Source of the DNA: Baffinella frigidus
Lineage: Eukaryota; Cryptophyceae; Cryptomonadales; Baffinellaceae
Direction of reading: 5' to 3'
DNA: 22,816 bases
Assembly (NCBI GenBank): GCA_026770585.1
Contig: MU646366.1
Coordinates: forward strand, 989,551 to 1,012,366
In this document: positions 8,889 through 16,402 of the stretch, piece by piece
Position numbering within the stretch: position 1 is the first letter of the stretch
How the letters are laid out: every line of letters starts with the position of its first letter
Position numbers and translations under genes: made by a program
Notes under the pieces: generated by a model
Database searches by the model: none
What the model saw: the letters and a program-made list of their open reading frames with translations, nothing else
Told to the model about the DNA's origin: nothing

Positions 8889-10622
8889 TCAGAACCGAAC
8901 ACCCCCACCAGCGGCGGGGTTTGGCGGAGCGGCGGGGTTTGGCGGAGCGGCGGGGTTTGGCGGAGCGGCGGGGTTCGGTGCAGCGAATTGGGCGGCGGGG
9001 TTCGGTGCAGCGAATTGGGCGGCGGGGTTCGGTGCAGCGAGCGGAACGTTGGTATGAGTAGAGATGCAGAAGATGCAGCGCACCCGGATGCCCCCGTCGG
9101 GCCGCAGCGACTGTTGCTTCTGCAACATCGACGGGTTGAAGTTCTTGCCCCAGAAAGAAGAAGCAGTGAAATCGTTCTCGAATGGCTCCTCTTGAGTGCC
9201 GGCCTCGTAGACCAACGCCATACACTCGTCGTGCTTGTTGAGAATCCAGATCTTCATCGTGAACCGCGCAACGGCCACCCGCGCGTCCATCTTGATCCCG
9301 AGAAATAACCCCCCCATGAATTCCTGGTGGATGCTGTCCTTCACCACACACCTCACATCTACCGCCACAGCTGGTCCGGAAGTGAAGGTGTGCGACGGAC
9401 TGTAGAAGGTGCCGCCGCTGAATCCGGAAGAGATCTTGAAGTTGAACACGTGTGTGTTGGGTGGCATCACCCCGACGGAACGGCACACCAACTCGCTCTG
9501 CATCGCCTCTATCTTCTCCGTCAACGTATCCACCATCTCCCACGAGTCCTCGAGGGCATGGCTTGGCCACATGTAGTGGGCGGCCCTGACGTGGTCGGAC
9601 ATGTACTGGCGGTAACACTGATGATCACACCCCGGGCACTGGCAGGTGATTTGCTGGCGCTTGCACACGAGGATGTGACGGTTCTTGACGCCGCGAATGA
9701 AGATCTCGTCGCAATCGTCGTTGGTGCACGCGATTCGCTCCATGGGGCATTGGGCTTCATGTGCCTCGAGGTCGCGGCGTTCCAGGAGGTTGCCGCAGTG
9801 CGAGCAGCCCTGTTCGATCCTGGCGCACGCGTTGATGTGGGCGTTGATGTGCTTGAGGAGCGGAGTGGCCTTGCAACCGCGGAACACACACGTCCCAGTG
9901 GTGTAGTCGCAGTCCTGCGTCTGATGCAGAACCAGATCGCACACCATACCACTCCAGCTGCACGTCCCCACCGCGGAAGCAGCGCTGCCTCCAACGCCCC
10001 CAGCGGCAGCAGCGCTGCCTCCAACGCCCCCAGCGGCAGCTGTGATGGTGGCAGCAGCAGCTGCGATGGTGGCAGCGCTTCCGGCTTCGGCTTCTGCGAC
10101 GCTCTTGCGCAGTTTTCCGATGAGCGTCTGAAGTTGAGACCTGGTCATGCCAGCCAGTCCCATCTCCTCTGCATGCATGGTCCCAACGACTGTCGTGTAG
10201 TAGGCGATGGCCACATCCTTGCTGAACCGAGTCGTGTTGATGACATCCCCCTTGTGTGCGGGCTCCATGGACTTGCGCTTCCCGTTGACCGGGCCACATT
10301 CGCCAGCGTATTCGCCAGCGGTCTTCTGCTTCTGGGGGTGGCAGCAGTATTCGCCAGCGGTCTTCTGCTTCTGGGGGTGGCAGCAGCACCTCAGGCGCTG
10401 GAGAATGTTGCCGAGAGCGCGGTGGATCACAATCCGGGACACGTTGGTGGGCTCGCGGCACTCGGGACACTCGTTCTTCTCGCGAAGGCTGGTTTTGAGG
10501 CACGCCTCGCAGTGAGCATGCCCCTTAGTGCACGCAGACGCAGGGACGTCCATGATGCAGAGACAGATCCCACATTTCGCATCCTCGTTCTCCTCGAACA
10601 AGTGCACTGGGTCGACCGACAT
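8889..10622 (-). CDS. RING / TRAF-type zinc-finger / MATH-like protein, probable E3 ubiquitin ligase
   Basis: An intronless 577-residue frame. Residues 17-55 form a C3HC4 RING (C17, C20, C31, H35 or H37, C38, C41, C52, C55). Residues about 218-345 hold TRAF-type Cys/His fingers. Residues about 390-525 resemble a MATH/TRAF-C fold (HVFNFKISSGFSGGTF, FTMKIWILN, SFWGKNF). The tail is Pro/Ala/Asn repeats. RING-TRAF-MATH proteins transfer ubiquitin to targets bound by MATH. Codon-multiple tandem repeats occur inside it: 13 residues twice (80-105), a 10-residue Ala/Gly unit twice (around 200-220), and AAPNPAAQF and PPNPAA units at the end. No TATA element sits about 40 bases upstream, unlike the viral-looking genes to the right. 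A CAG before the leader suggests a 5'UTR intron or upstream exon. It could be host or element-encoded. Confidence 0.85.
   Translation of the reverse strand: MSVDPVHLFEENEDAKCGICLCIMDVPASACTKGHAHCEACLKTSLREKNECPECREPTNVSRIVIHRALGNILQRLRCCCHPQKQKTAGEYCCHPQKQKTAGEYAGECGPVNGKRKSMEPAHKGDVINTTRFSKDVAIAYYTTVVGTMHAEEMGLAGMTRSQLQTLIGKLRKSVAEAEAGSAATIAAAAATITAAAGGVGGSAAAAGGVGGSAASAVGTCSWSGMVCDLVLHQTQDCDYTTGTCVFRGCKATPLLKHINAHINACARIEQGCSHCGNLLERRDLEAHEAQCPMERIACTNDDCDEIFIRGVKNRHILVCKRQQITCQCPGCDHQCYRQYMSDHVRAAHYMWPSHALEDSWEMVDTLTEKIEAMQSELVCRSVGVMPPNTHVFNFKISSGFSGGTFYSPSHTFTSGPAVAVDVRCVVKDSIHQEFMGGLFLGIKMDARVAVARFTMKIWILNKHDECMALVYEAGTQEEPFENDFTASSFWGKNFNPSMLQKQQSLRPDGGIRVRCIFCISTHTNVPLAAPNPAAQFAAPNPAAQFAAPNPAAPPNPAAPPNPAAPPNPAAGGGVRF
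8911..9041. repeat. 18-bp and 27-bp coding minisatellite at the 3' end of the RING/TRAF gene
   Basis: Three 18-bp units (GGCGGAGCGGCGGGGTTT) and two to three 27-bp units (containing TTCGGTGCAGCGAATT) encode the Pro/Ala/Asn-rich tail. Unit lengths are multiples of three, so copy-number change keeps the frame. Confidence 0.9.
9981..10040. repeat. 30-bp coding tandem duplication
   Basis: AGCGCTGCCTCCAACGCCCC begins each copy at 9981 and 10011. It encodes a duplicated Ala/Gly/Val segment in the linker between the RING and the zinc fingers. Confidence 0.92.
10309..10386. repeat. 39-bp coding tandem duplication
   Basis: Copies start at 10309 and 10348 (TATTCGCCAGCGGTCTTCTG). They encode a duplicated 13-residue Cys/His/Lys-rich segment right after the RING. 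Confidence 0.92.
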
Positions 10623-10850
10623 CGTGCGAAGGATGTCGTGAAGGACAACCTGCGATCACATCGATCGTGTCAGCGTCTGTGTCTGCTTCGGCGCGCGCGC
10701 GAAAGTGAGGGGGTGCAGATCACGTGCGCGTGCTTTCTCGAACCCATGAGCGCGAGAGCGGGTGAGAGAGCGGGGCATACGTGTTGGGCTGTTACTTCGC
10801 GGTGTGTCTCTCGTCCTCTCGACTTGGCGAACAGAGGTCGAGAAAATTCA

Positions 10851-10968
10851 ATCAACTTTATGTTTAGTCAACCAATATTTTATCAACTTTATGTTTAGCC
10901 AACCAATATTTTATTAACTTTGTGTTTAGTCAACCAATATTTTATTAACTTTATGTTTAGCTGACCAT
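10851..10968. repeat. 31-bp AT-rich tandem repeat at the compositional boundary
   Basis: Four copies start at 10851, 10882, 10913 and 10944 (ATCAACTTTATGTTTAGTCA followed by ACCAATATTTT). The first copy begins where GC-rich DNA ends abruptly. It lies between the RING/TRAF gene and the viral-looking cluster. Confidence 0.93.
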
Positions 10969-11026
10969 ACAATCACATTTTAAATTTTGTATCACCAAAG
11001 TGGTACTAAAAATACCTTTTATAAAA

Positions 11027-11081
11027 CGATGTGCCTCATCGACCCGACGATCTGTGTGCATCGTCGGGTCGAGGCACATCG
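11027..11081. repeat. Long perfect-arm hairpin
   Basis: Left arm 11027-11051 and right arm 11060-11081 pair over 22 bp with a single 3-base bulge (CAT) in the left arm and an 8-base loop. The core is CGACCCGACGAT / ATCGTCGGGTCG. A direct repeat (TACGGCGACG...TACAGC) follows at 11082-11126. It could be an element terminus, a regulatory structure or a small inverted-repeat insertion. Confidence 0.9.
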
Positions 11082-11249
11082 TACGGCGACGTCTGTACAG
11101 CAAACCAGTACGGCGACGGTACAGCCGACTCATAGCACACAAAACAAGCACTCTAGTCCATACATCCGTATGACGGATTGGGAACTGGTCAATCAACCAC
11201 CTAGAAGCTACGAGAGAGTCCGGTCTCATGCAAGTCCCTTGACTTAATT

Positions 11250-11945
11250 TCAGGGAATGTATGATCGTGTCGTATTTGGTGTTCCCTCATTCAGAGCCTG
11301 AAAAATATTTCTGTTGAGCGAATCTGCGTCTATAGCGATGCATGTCACCCTAAGTTGTTCAAATATCTCATTTGCGGTGGTGAGGCGGCTGTTGAATCCC
11401 CACAGTTTGACAGCGACCATGCGTTTCGGGTCGAGACATTGTCGAAATATGAGTACTACGAGCTGAGCCGGGTGTAGTCTTCTTATAGATTTCGCCACGT
11501 TGGAGCATTCGTCTATGACGACATCATCCATCAAACCCGACGGGATAAGCGATGCTGTGCGGCTGTAAAGTGAGTCCCAGTGATTGTATGGGAGACCCCG
11601 GATCTCGTGTATGAACTCAATCACGGATTTGTTTTCATCCGATGTGAGTGGTATGCATAGAACGTTATGTGTAGACGATGCTATCTTCATGGCGTGGGTG
11701 GTATAACTGTGGACCCCTTTGATACGGTCTATATTAATCCCTAGCAATTTCCATGAATCAAAATGCTGGTCAATTCCCTCCATACCAACAGTTGGGATCA
11801 CTGGTGGTGGGGAATTAATCAGTAGGATCTCAACATCTGTATGAAACATACGAGTTGAGAACATTCCCTTTCTAACACTACTCTTTGTAAACGCCAGAAC
11901 CAACACTGCTTCATAATTTCGGACGTTCGTGTATTCGGAGCCCAT
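11250..11945 (-). CDS. 231-residue protein, candidate permuted NlpC/P60-like (papain-fold) enzyme
   Basis: The ATG at 11945 lies 42 bases after a TATTAAT element. Features resembling permuted NlpC/P60 proteins (YiiX/poxvirus G6-like) occur in the expected order: a strand VEILLINSPP (38-47), a His-containing segment GIDQHFDSWKLLG (57-69), IPLTSDENKSVIEFIHEIRG (98-117), then LPYNHWDSLY (118-127), then DECSNVAKSIRRL (146-158). In that family His and a Cys preceding Ser-x-Val-Ala are catalytic, which would make H61 and C147 the candidates. This is a motif-level inference. If correct, the protein could be a protease, amidase or acyl-transferase. It is divergent from the ankyrin gene with a 179-bp shared upstream region. 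Otherwise it is an unrecognised viral-type protein. Confidence 0.7.
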   Translation of the reverse strand: MGSEYTNVRNYEAVLVLAFTKSSVRKGMFSTRMFHTDVEILLINSPPPVIPTVGMEGIDQHFDSWKLLGINIDRIKGVHSYTTHAMKIASSTHNVLCIPLTSDENKSVIEFIHEIRGLPYNHWDSLYSRTASLIPSGLMDDVVIDECSNVAKSIRRLHPAQLVVLIFRQCLDPKRMVAVKLWGFNSRLTTANEIFEQLRVTCIAIDADSLNRNIFQALNEGTPNTTRSYIP

Positions 11946-11980
11946 TCAATGGATTCTATATGTTTGTGTGGTATGTTTGT

Positions 11981-11987
11981 ATTAATA
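11981..11987 (-). promoter_or_regulatory. TATA-like element of the 11250-11945 gene
   Basis: The minus strand reads TATTAAT 42 bases before the ATG, matching the spacing seen in the neighbouring genes. Confidence 0.55.
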
Positions 11988-12083
11988 TTACCACATGTGT
12001 TACCCAACAAGTCGTACCTGAAGCTCTATAGTGCTATGCAAATCTCTTGTATCTCTATCGTCTTGTTCTTCGTGTGGTTTGAC

Positions 12084-12094
12084 TATATAAATAG
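12084..12094 (+). promoter_or_regulatory. TATA box of the ankyrin gene
   Basis: TATATAAATAG begins 41 bases before the ATG at 12125, implying a leader of only about 5-15 bases if transcription starts 25-35 bases downstream. Confidence 0.7.
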
Positions 12095-12124
12095 ATTGCT
12101 TCCTGATATCACCGGACACTTGAG

Positions 12125-12886
12125 ATGCCGGCAGTATACGACGCAGTGGTATCCCTAGACCATGAACTTTTACTTAGCGTACTTGCACAGGGACACCGTG
12201 TAGACGAGCCTTGGGAGAAATGGACACCATTGTATGCGTTGGTGAATAACTTCGAGTGGCATGAAAACATTCCAAAGATACTACAAACACTTCTGGAATA
12301 TGGGGCAGATGCAGACATAGAATGCGAAGAAAGATTATCATACAGATGCAGTACCAAGTTTTATTCAACTCCACTGCTTGAATTAGTTTGCAGATATTAC
12401 AAGGAAAACGAGGAGTGTCGGATGGAGATGATATTATTGCTCATCAACAACGGTGCAAATGTTAACTATGTTGACACTCGTGGAGTAAGCATACTGTGTC
12501 ATGCAGCAGGAGGTCGCGACCGTGTATATGTGGTACAGCTTCTGATTGCCAGCGGGGTGTCACTCGACGATCTTGATGAAGCGTTACGTTCCGCTGCATA
12601 TGACGGAAACGTAACAGTGGCGCGTTATCTAGTTGAACTTGGTGCATCCACCGTGTCTAGAAGTAGAAATGGATATACTGCAGGCGAGTTTGCTCGTATA
12701 TCCAGTGCATTCGTTTCCAAACGTGAACGCGACGCTTTTGCGGATGAGTTGGACAATGTCGTAGAGCTCAGACGAATTGCAAGGTTGAACTACCTTGCTA
12801 TAGCATATGACAGGGAACGAGGGCGTGGCTCAATGTTCGAGGGCGTGGATGAAGATACGATGCGTATGATCTTGGACAAAACATAA
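12125..12886 (+). CDS. Ankyrin-repeat protein
   Basis: 253 residues with about four to five ankyrin repeats. They run from WTPLYALVNN...LLEYGADADIE (33-66), through STPLLELVCRYYKENEE...LLINNGANVNYVDTRG (81-120), VSILCHAAGG...LLIASGVSLDD (121-149) and LDEALRSAAYDGNVTVARYLVELGAS (150-175) to NGYTAGEFA. The C-terminus (EGVDEDTMRMILDK) resembles the short helical end of many large-DNA-virus ankyrin proteins. Ankyrin proteins mediate protein binding, and in protist viruses they often target host pathways, but the partner here cannot be known. It is transcribed from its own TATA box and is convergent with the cysteine-rich ORF, the two separated by a repeat array. Confidence 0.9.
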   Translation: MPAVYDAVVSLDHELLLSVLAQGHRVDEPWEKWTPLYALVNNFEWHENIPKILQTLLEYGADADIECEERLSYRCSTKFYSTPLLELVCRYYKENEECRMEMILLLINNGANVNYVDTRGVSILCHAAGGRDRVYVVQLLIASGVSLDDLDEALRSAAYDGNVTVARYLVELGASTVSRSRNGYTAGEFARISSAFVSKRERDAFADELDNVVELRRIARLNYLAIAYDRERGRGSMFEGVDEDTMRMILDKT

Positions 12887-12950
12887 TATATGGGCCAACA
12901 TCGATAGATATCACCCAGGGAAGTTTTTCAGTTCGACCTGGTTGACACGA

Positions 12951-13190
12951 AGAAACACCAAACAGCTTGGAACCAGTCTTTATTGAAACACCACACAGCT
13001 TGGAACCAGTTTGAACCTTGAAATAACCTGTATTCGGTTGTCTTTATTGAAACACCAAACAGCTTGGAGCCAGTTTGAACCTTGAAATAACCTGTATTCG
13101 GTTGTTTTTATTGAAACACCAAACAGCTTGGAATCAGTTTGAACCTTGAAATAACCTGTATTCGGTTGTCTTTATTGAAACACCAAACAC
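12951..13190. repeat. 64-bp tandem repeat in the 3' intergenic space, carrying minus-strand AATAAA
   Basis: CAGCTTGGAACCAGTTTGAA starts copies at 12996, 13060 and 13124 (period 64). A shortened copy lies at 12963 and a partial one at 13180. Each copy holds TTTATTG, which is CAATAAA on the minus strand. The array therefore places repeated polyadenylation signals just after the stop of the minus-strand gene ending at 13196. Confidence 0.93.
13171..13176 (-). terminator. Polyadenylation signal AATAAA for the cysteine-rich ORF
   Basis: The minus strand reads AATAAA 20 bases after the stop codon of the 13196-15049 frame. Further copies occur in each upstream 64-bp repeat unit. Confidence 0.55.
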
Positions 13191-13195
13191 ACGTC

Positions 13196-15049
13196 TCATG
13201 TCTTGGGTTCGTTGGAGGCCATGATATAACGTATGAGCGCGTTGGTATCCTTGATCATATCCATCATGTGATGTGGGGGCATATGTTTGAAGCACAGAGT
13301 CATCGAAACTATCGAGGCGCTGGGCTGGTGCAGCAGCAACATGCTGCGCGCGCTACACACGCGTCCACACCACTTACACCGGTGCTTTCGGTCGCGCGGT
13401 ATGGGCCGTGACACCTCTGCGATGATGTTGTCTTCGGCGCGTCTCTTTTGTTCGGCTGTTGTGATTGCCATCGCCCCGTGGGTCTCAACACCACCAGTCC
13501 ATGAACGATGCATGTTGTGGGGGTCGAAGAGTGGCAGGGAGATGCCGATGGGTTGTCGCGTGCACATGAGCGGATGTACGGGGTTGTACTCGTGTAGAGA
13601 CGTGCATTCATGGCAACCGAAATACGCGATGTTCTTGATGTTCAGCAGCTTACCAAGCACATTGACACATAGCACAGTGTCGTCGGAGTTACAATTCGCA
13701 CAAGTAAGTTTAGAAGTCGATGTCTGCATCCTCAGCTTCGATATTTTCAACATTGATTTCGTGTTGACGGCGAGGACACATTTGATACAGATGTGCTTCT
13801 CGCATATCGAGGTTATGGGGAACAGCTGATCGCTGTACTTGGCTGAAATGCGCGCCGCCTGCGCTCGGACCATGTTCCACGGGAGCATTCTCGTATGCAG
13901 TGCTTGTTCGACGCAATTGGTTGGGGTCACACAGTTGTGTGTGTTTGGGTCTGGGTATACCACATGAGCATGTATGGCTGCATGAAGTTGCTCCGGTATT
14001 AAAGATGGAAACACGTTGGGTGTGTTTGGCGATATCACACGGGTTCGACACATGCGCGATATGCGATCCAGCGACGCAGCACAGACGGAGTTGATATGAT
14101 CCCAGCTCCATGTCTTGGATTGCACGCACGTCTGGCGCACGTGATCGCACAGAGTGGCGCAGGCTGTATCGTAGTTGGGCAGGAATGGAGCTTGACTTGT
14201 GAGGAATTCGTTTTCAACTGGGCAGAAGTCGACGCGCACATTCATGATATACTCCGTGAAGCTCATGCGGAGAAGGTCGTGCGACAGCGCAAGGAACTGT
14301 TTCTGTGTATCAAACGACGACGTTTGGAGTTGGTGAATACATGCCGCTATGGCAACGCGCGTCCGCCAGAGAGGGTGTTTGGAAGAACGCGGGTATAACC
14401 CGAGCAGACTGGCCTGTATGATATTGAGGCACACACATGCCTCTATCGGGCACAGTGGCGGTGCAGGGCTTCCGCGTCGGGTGCGAGTCTTTCTCTTGAG
14501 TGGTGACAACAACTGGATGTAGTATGCGATGATTCCAGGTTCTCTGGTCATGGTGAACGAGAATGGAATATAGCGTGTAAGATCCGGGAGCGTGTCATAG
14601 TGTGGTACATCCATCACATCGACCTGCATGTCATATAGGTCGCGCCCCGAGAGAGTTTTCTCACATGCGCACAGCATGAGGTATGTGTCTATTTCCCGCT
14701 GTACCGACCGATACCCTCTCTTCAAACGCATGTGAAGGTTGGTTAAAATGTCGTTGACACCAGTGTCTGTCATACAGAATTTGTTTTGTACACCGTCGTC
14801 TGTGTGTGTTGGGTCTTGATGCGTCTGGGGTGTATATTTTGTGTATGTGTCGTGAGAATTATGTGTGGTGGGGGTGGGCTTGTCGTGTGAATTATGTGTG
14901 GGGGAGTTGAATGTAGAACCGTCTGAAGTCGAGACAGAGTCTGGGGTGTGGGGTGTATCATGGAGATCAATGTGAACCCCCTCGCCTTCCAACACCCTCT
15001 GTGTGACCGTTGAGTCACGAAGAGGGTGAATGATCAATGCAGAACTCAC
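13196..15049 (-). CDS. Large cysteine-rich protein, probable zinc-binding; start uncertain
   Basis: An open frame of 617 codons from a GTG at 15049; the first ATG is at 14773 (residue 93), giving 525 residues. Residues 30-85 are low-complexity His/Thr/Pro/Ser, encoded by short direct repeats (CACATAATTC), and may be leader or intron. The C-terminal third has CxxC pairs near residues 421/424, 450/453, 479/482 and 558/561 plus further Cys and His, suggesting several zinc sites. No known family is recognised. The frame overlaps the stop of the upstream ORF (15046-15975) by GTGA, so the two may be parts of one spliced gene of about 900 residues. Two separate genes are equally possible. Neither GTG 15049 nor ATG 14773 has the TATA spacing typical of this cluster. 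Confidence 0.7.
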   Translation of the reverse strand: MSSALIIHPLRDSTVTQRVLEGEGVHIDLHDTPHTPDSVSTSDGSTFNSPTHNSHDKPTPTTHNSHDTYTKYTPQTHQDPTHTDDGVQNKFCMTDTGVNDILTNLHMRLKRGYRSVQREIDTYLMLCACEKTLSGRDLYDMQVDVMDVPHYDTLPDLTRYIPFSFTMTREPGIIAYYIQLLSPLKRKTRTRRGSPAPPLCPIEACVCLNIIQASLLGLYPRSSKHPLWRTRVAIAACIHQLQTSSFDTQKQFLALSHDLLRMSFTEYIMNVRVDFCPVENEFLTSQAPFLPNYDTACATLCDHVRQTCVQSKTWSWDHINSVCAASLDRISRMCRTRVISPNTPNVFPSLIPEQLHAAIHAHVVYPDPNTHNCVTPTNCVEQALHTRMLPWNMVRAQAARISAKYSDQLFPITSICEKHICIKCVLAVNTKSMLKISKLRMQTSTSKLTCANCNSDDTVLCVNVLGKLLNIKNIAYFGCHECTSLHEYNPVHPLMCTRQPIGISLPLFDPHNMHRSWTGGVETHGAMAITTAEQKRRAEDNIIAEVSRPIPRDRKHRCKWCGRVCSARSMLLLHQPSASIVSMTLCFKHMPPHHMMDMIKDTNALIRYIMASNEPKT

Positions 15050-15975
15050 TGCGTAAAAGACGAGGGGCTGATAAAATCCTCATACTTCACATGGTGTTGG
15101 CGCAGGTACCGTATTCCGTTCTGGGAATACACAGAGTATCGATGGCGTTGGTGTGAAACCATTGGCAGTGGCATATTATGCATCAGACCGTTCTGTGGGC
15201 ATATGAGCATTGCTTCCCGCGCGTACTCGCCTGGCTGGTTGCACAAGCTTCCATACCGTTGGATGATACCGCGAAAGCGATGTCCGTTGAAAACCATGTT
15301 GTAAAAGAGCTCCTGTGTCAAGCGCCTGGAACACAATATGCACATTTGGGACCCTGCATCCATCGCTGATGCGTCATCCCCCAGTGTGAATTCGACGCCC
15401 ACGAATGGCATCTGTGGATCGATGAAGTTACATTCGCAGTTATCCCCACATACGCAACTGCGCTCATTTGCGTGAATAACTTCGCGCATGAAACTCTCCT
15501 CGAAGGCACGTGTCACAACTGGGACGACAACAGAGCTGTTTGCGTCGTCGGTGAACACTTGGTTCAACATTTGCGAGTACGGGAGTCGGCTGATGAGGGA
15601 GTGGATGTCCAGCACCACCGGTGGAGCTTCTGTTTCTGTCGTGACCAATACGTCGACTGGCTTGAAGCTGTTTTCATCCCTCTCCTCGTTCCGTATCTGT
15701 GTCTTCTGGTATTCGATTCTCTGCTTGAGCAACGATTCTGTCGTCGACGAGATTGGCGCATCGTGACGTGATTCTATGTCGATGCAGATTCTCTTCTGTT
15801 GGGGCTCTTCTTTTTGCGATTGTGTCGATGCAGATGCTGCCATGGTTTCGGTGAGCACTGGTTCTTCAGCTTCAACATTCGTTTTCGGCTTGGTCCTGCG
15901 TTTGCGCTTATGTACAGACGAGTCGGGGTCTGATGGTCTTGTTTGGCTGTTCCATGTCTCTGGAAATTGGATCAT
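15046..15975 (-). CDS. Cysteine-containing protein with nuclear-localisation-like tract
   Basis: 309 residues from the ATG at 15975 (the frame is open to 16002). The N-terminal ~100 residues are charged and disordered and include the basic run HKRKRRTKPK, a likely nuclear localisation signal. The second half is compact, with CVCGDNCEC, CILC and two more single cysteines, suggesting zinc binding. The end (VKYEDFISPSSFTQ) is followed by TGA overlapping GTGAGT, a consensus 5' splice site. It may therefore be the first exon of a longer gene continuing into the 13196-15049 frame, although no acceptor with the needed phase is obvious. No family is recognised. No TATA element sits about 41 bases upstream; the nearest AT-rich candidate is TTTAAAAAG near 16090. 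Confidence 0.7.
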   Translation of the reverse strand: MIQFPETWNSQTRPSDPDSSVHKRKRRTKPKTNVEAEEPVLTETMAASASTQSQKEEPQQKRICIDIESRHDAPISSTTESLLKQRIEYQKTQIRNEERDENSFKPVDVLVTTETEAPPVVLDIHSLISRLPYSQMLNQVFTDDANSSVVVPVVTRAFEESFMREVIHANERSCVCGDNCECNFIDPQMPFVGVEFTLGDDASAMDAGSQMCILCSRRLTQELFYNMVFNGHRFRGIIQRYGSLCNQPGEYAREAMLICPQNGLMHNMPLPMVSHQRHRYSVYSQNGIRYLRQHHVKYEDFISPSSFTQ

Positions 15976-16155
15976 TTTACAGTATTCCACAGATTGTCGC
16001 GCTCAGGATTTCGCATACACGGAGGCATTCCCGGATGTTTTTTTTGTCAAACAAAAATTGTTTTTTGTTTTTTCTGGTCAAATTCTTTTTAAAGCAGGTG
16101 GAGGTCGGCATATACACAGTAATACTCCACTTCTATATCTCGACCGTCTCGGAAA

Positions 16156-16226
16156 TCCACCGTGGTGTAGTGGTAGCATACCAGCCTTTCGTGCTGTTGA
16201 GTCCGGTTCGACCCCGGACGGTGGAA
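16156..16226 (+). tRNA. tRNA-Glu (anticodon UUC)
   Basis: A complete cloverleaf. The acceptor stem TCCACCG pairs with CGGTGGA. The D arm is GTGT/GCAT with loop AGTGGTA. The anticodon stem is CCAGC/GCTGT (one mismatch at the top) with loop CTTTCGT, which places TTC at positions 34-36. The variable loop is TGAG. The T arm TCCGG-TTCGACC-CCGGA is perfect. The discriminator base is A. The internal promoter boxes are intact, and a TTTT run at 16249-16252 can end RNA polymerase III transcription. It is uninterrupted by an intron and lies between viral-looking genes. Confidence 0.92.
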
Positions 16227-16402
16227 TTAAATAATGGCGGCGCGCTTCTTTTGCGCGCATGTACGGACCCATCCGAGCTTCTCTTTTTGCCTTTTTGCAA
16301 AACATCTACTTTTTGTAAAATTTCTACCACTTATTGCAAAACACGGTAGACGGGCTCGCCACACACCAGGGTGGGTCCGTGGTTGGTTTGCTGTAAAACA
16401 CG
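16227..16402. other. Short noncoding stretch after the tRNA
   Basis: It holds the TTTT terminator, a GCGCGC-flanked stem (GGCGGCGCGC...GCGCGC near 16238-16258) and AT-rich DNA. Overlapping frames on both strands have no recognisable content. Confidence 0.3.

Noticed and set aside
9327-10898. 523-codon plus-strand frame
   Set aside because: It is antisense to the RING/TRAF gene, whose minus-strand frame has clear domains; the plus frame has none and follows the codon structure of the other strand.
12951-13190. CRISPR array
   Set aside because: The repeats are contiguous and near-identical over the whole 64-bp unit with no unique spacers, in a eukaryotic context; the same holds for the 31-, 53- and 69-bp arrays.
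13287-14398. Plus-strand frames of 100-180 codons
   Set aside because: They are antisense to the cysteine-rich minus-strand ORF and lack the TATA spacing found for real genes.
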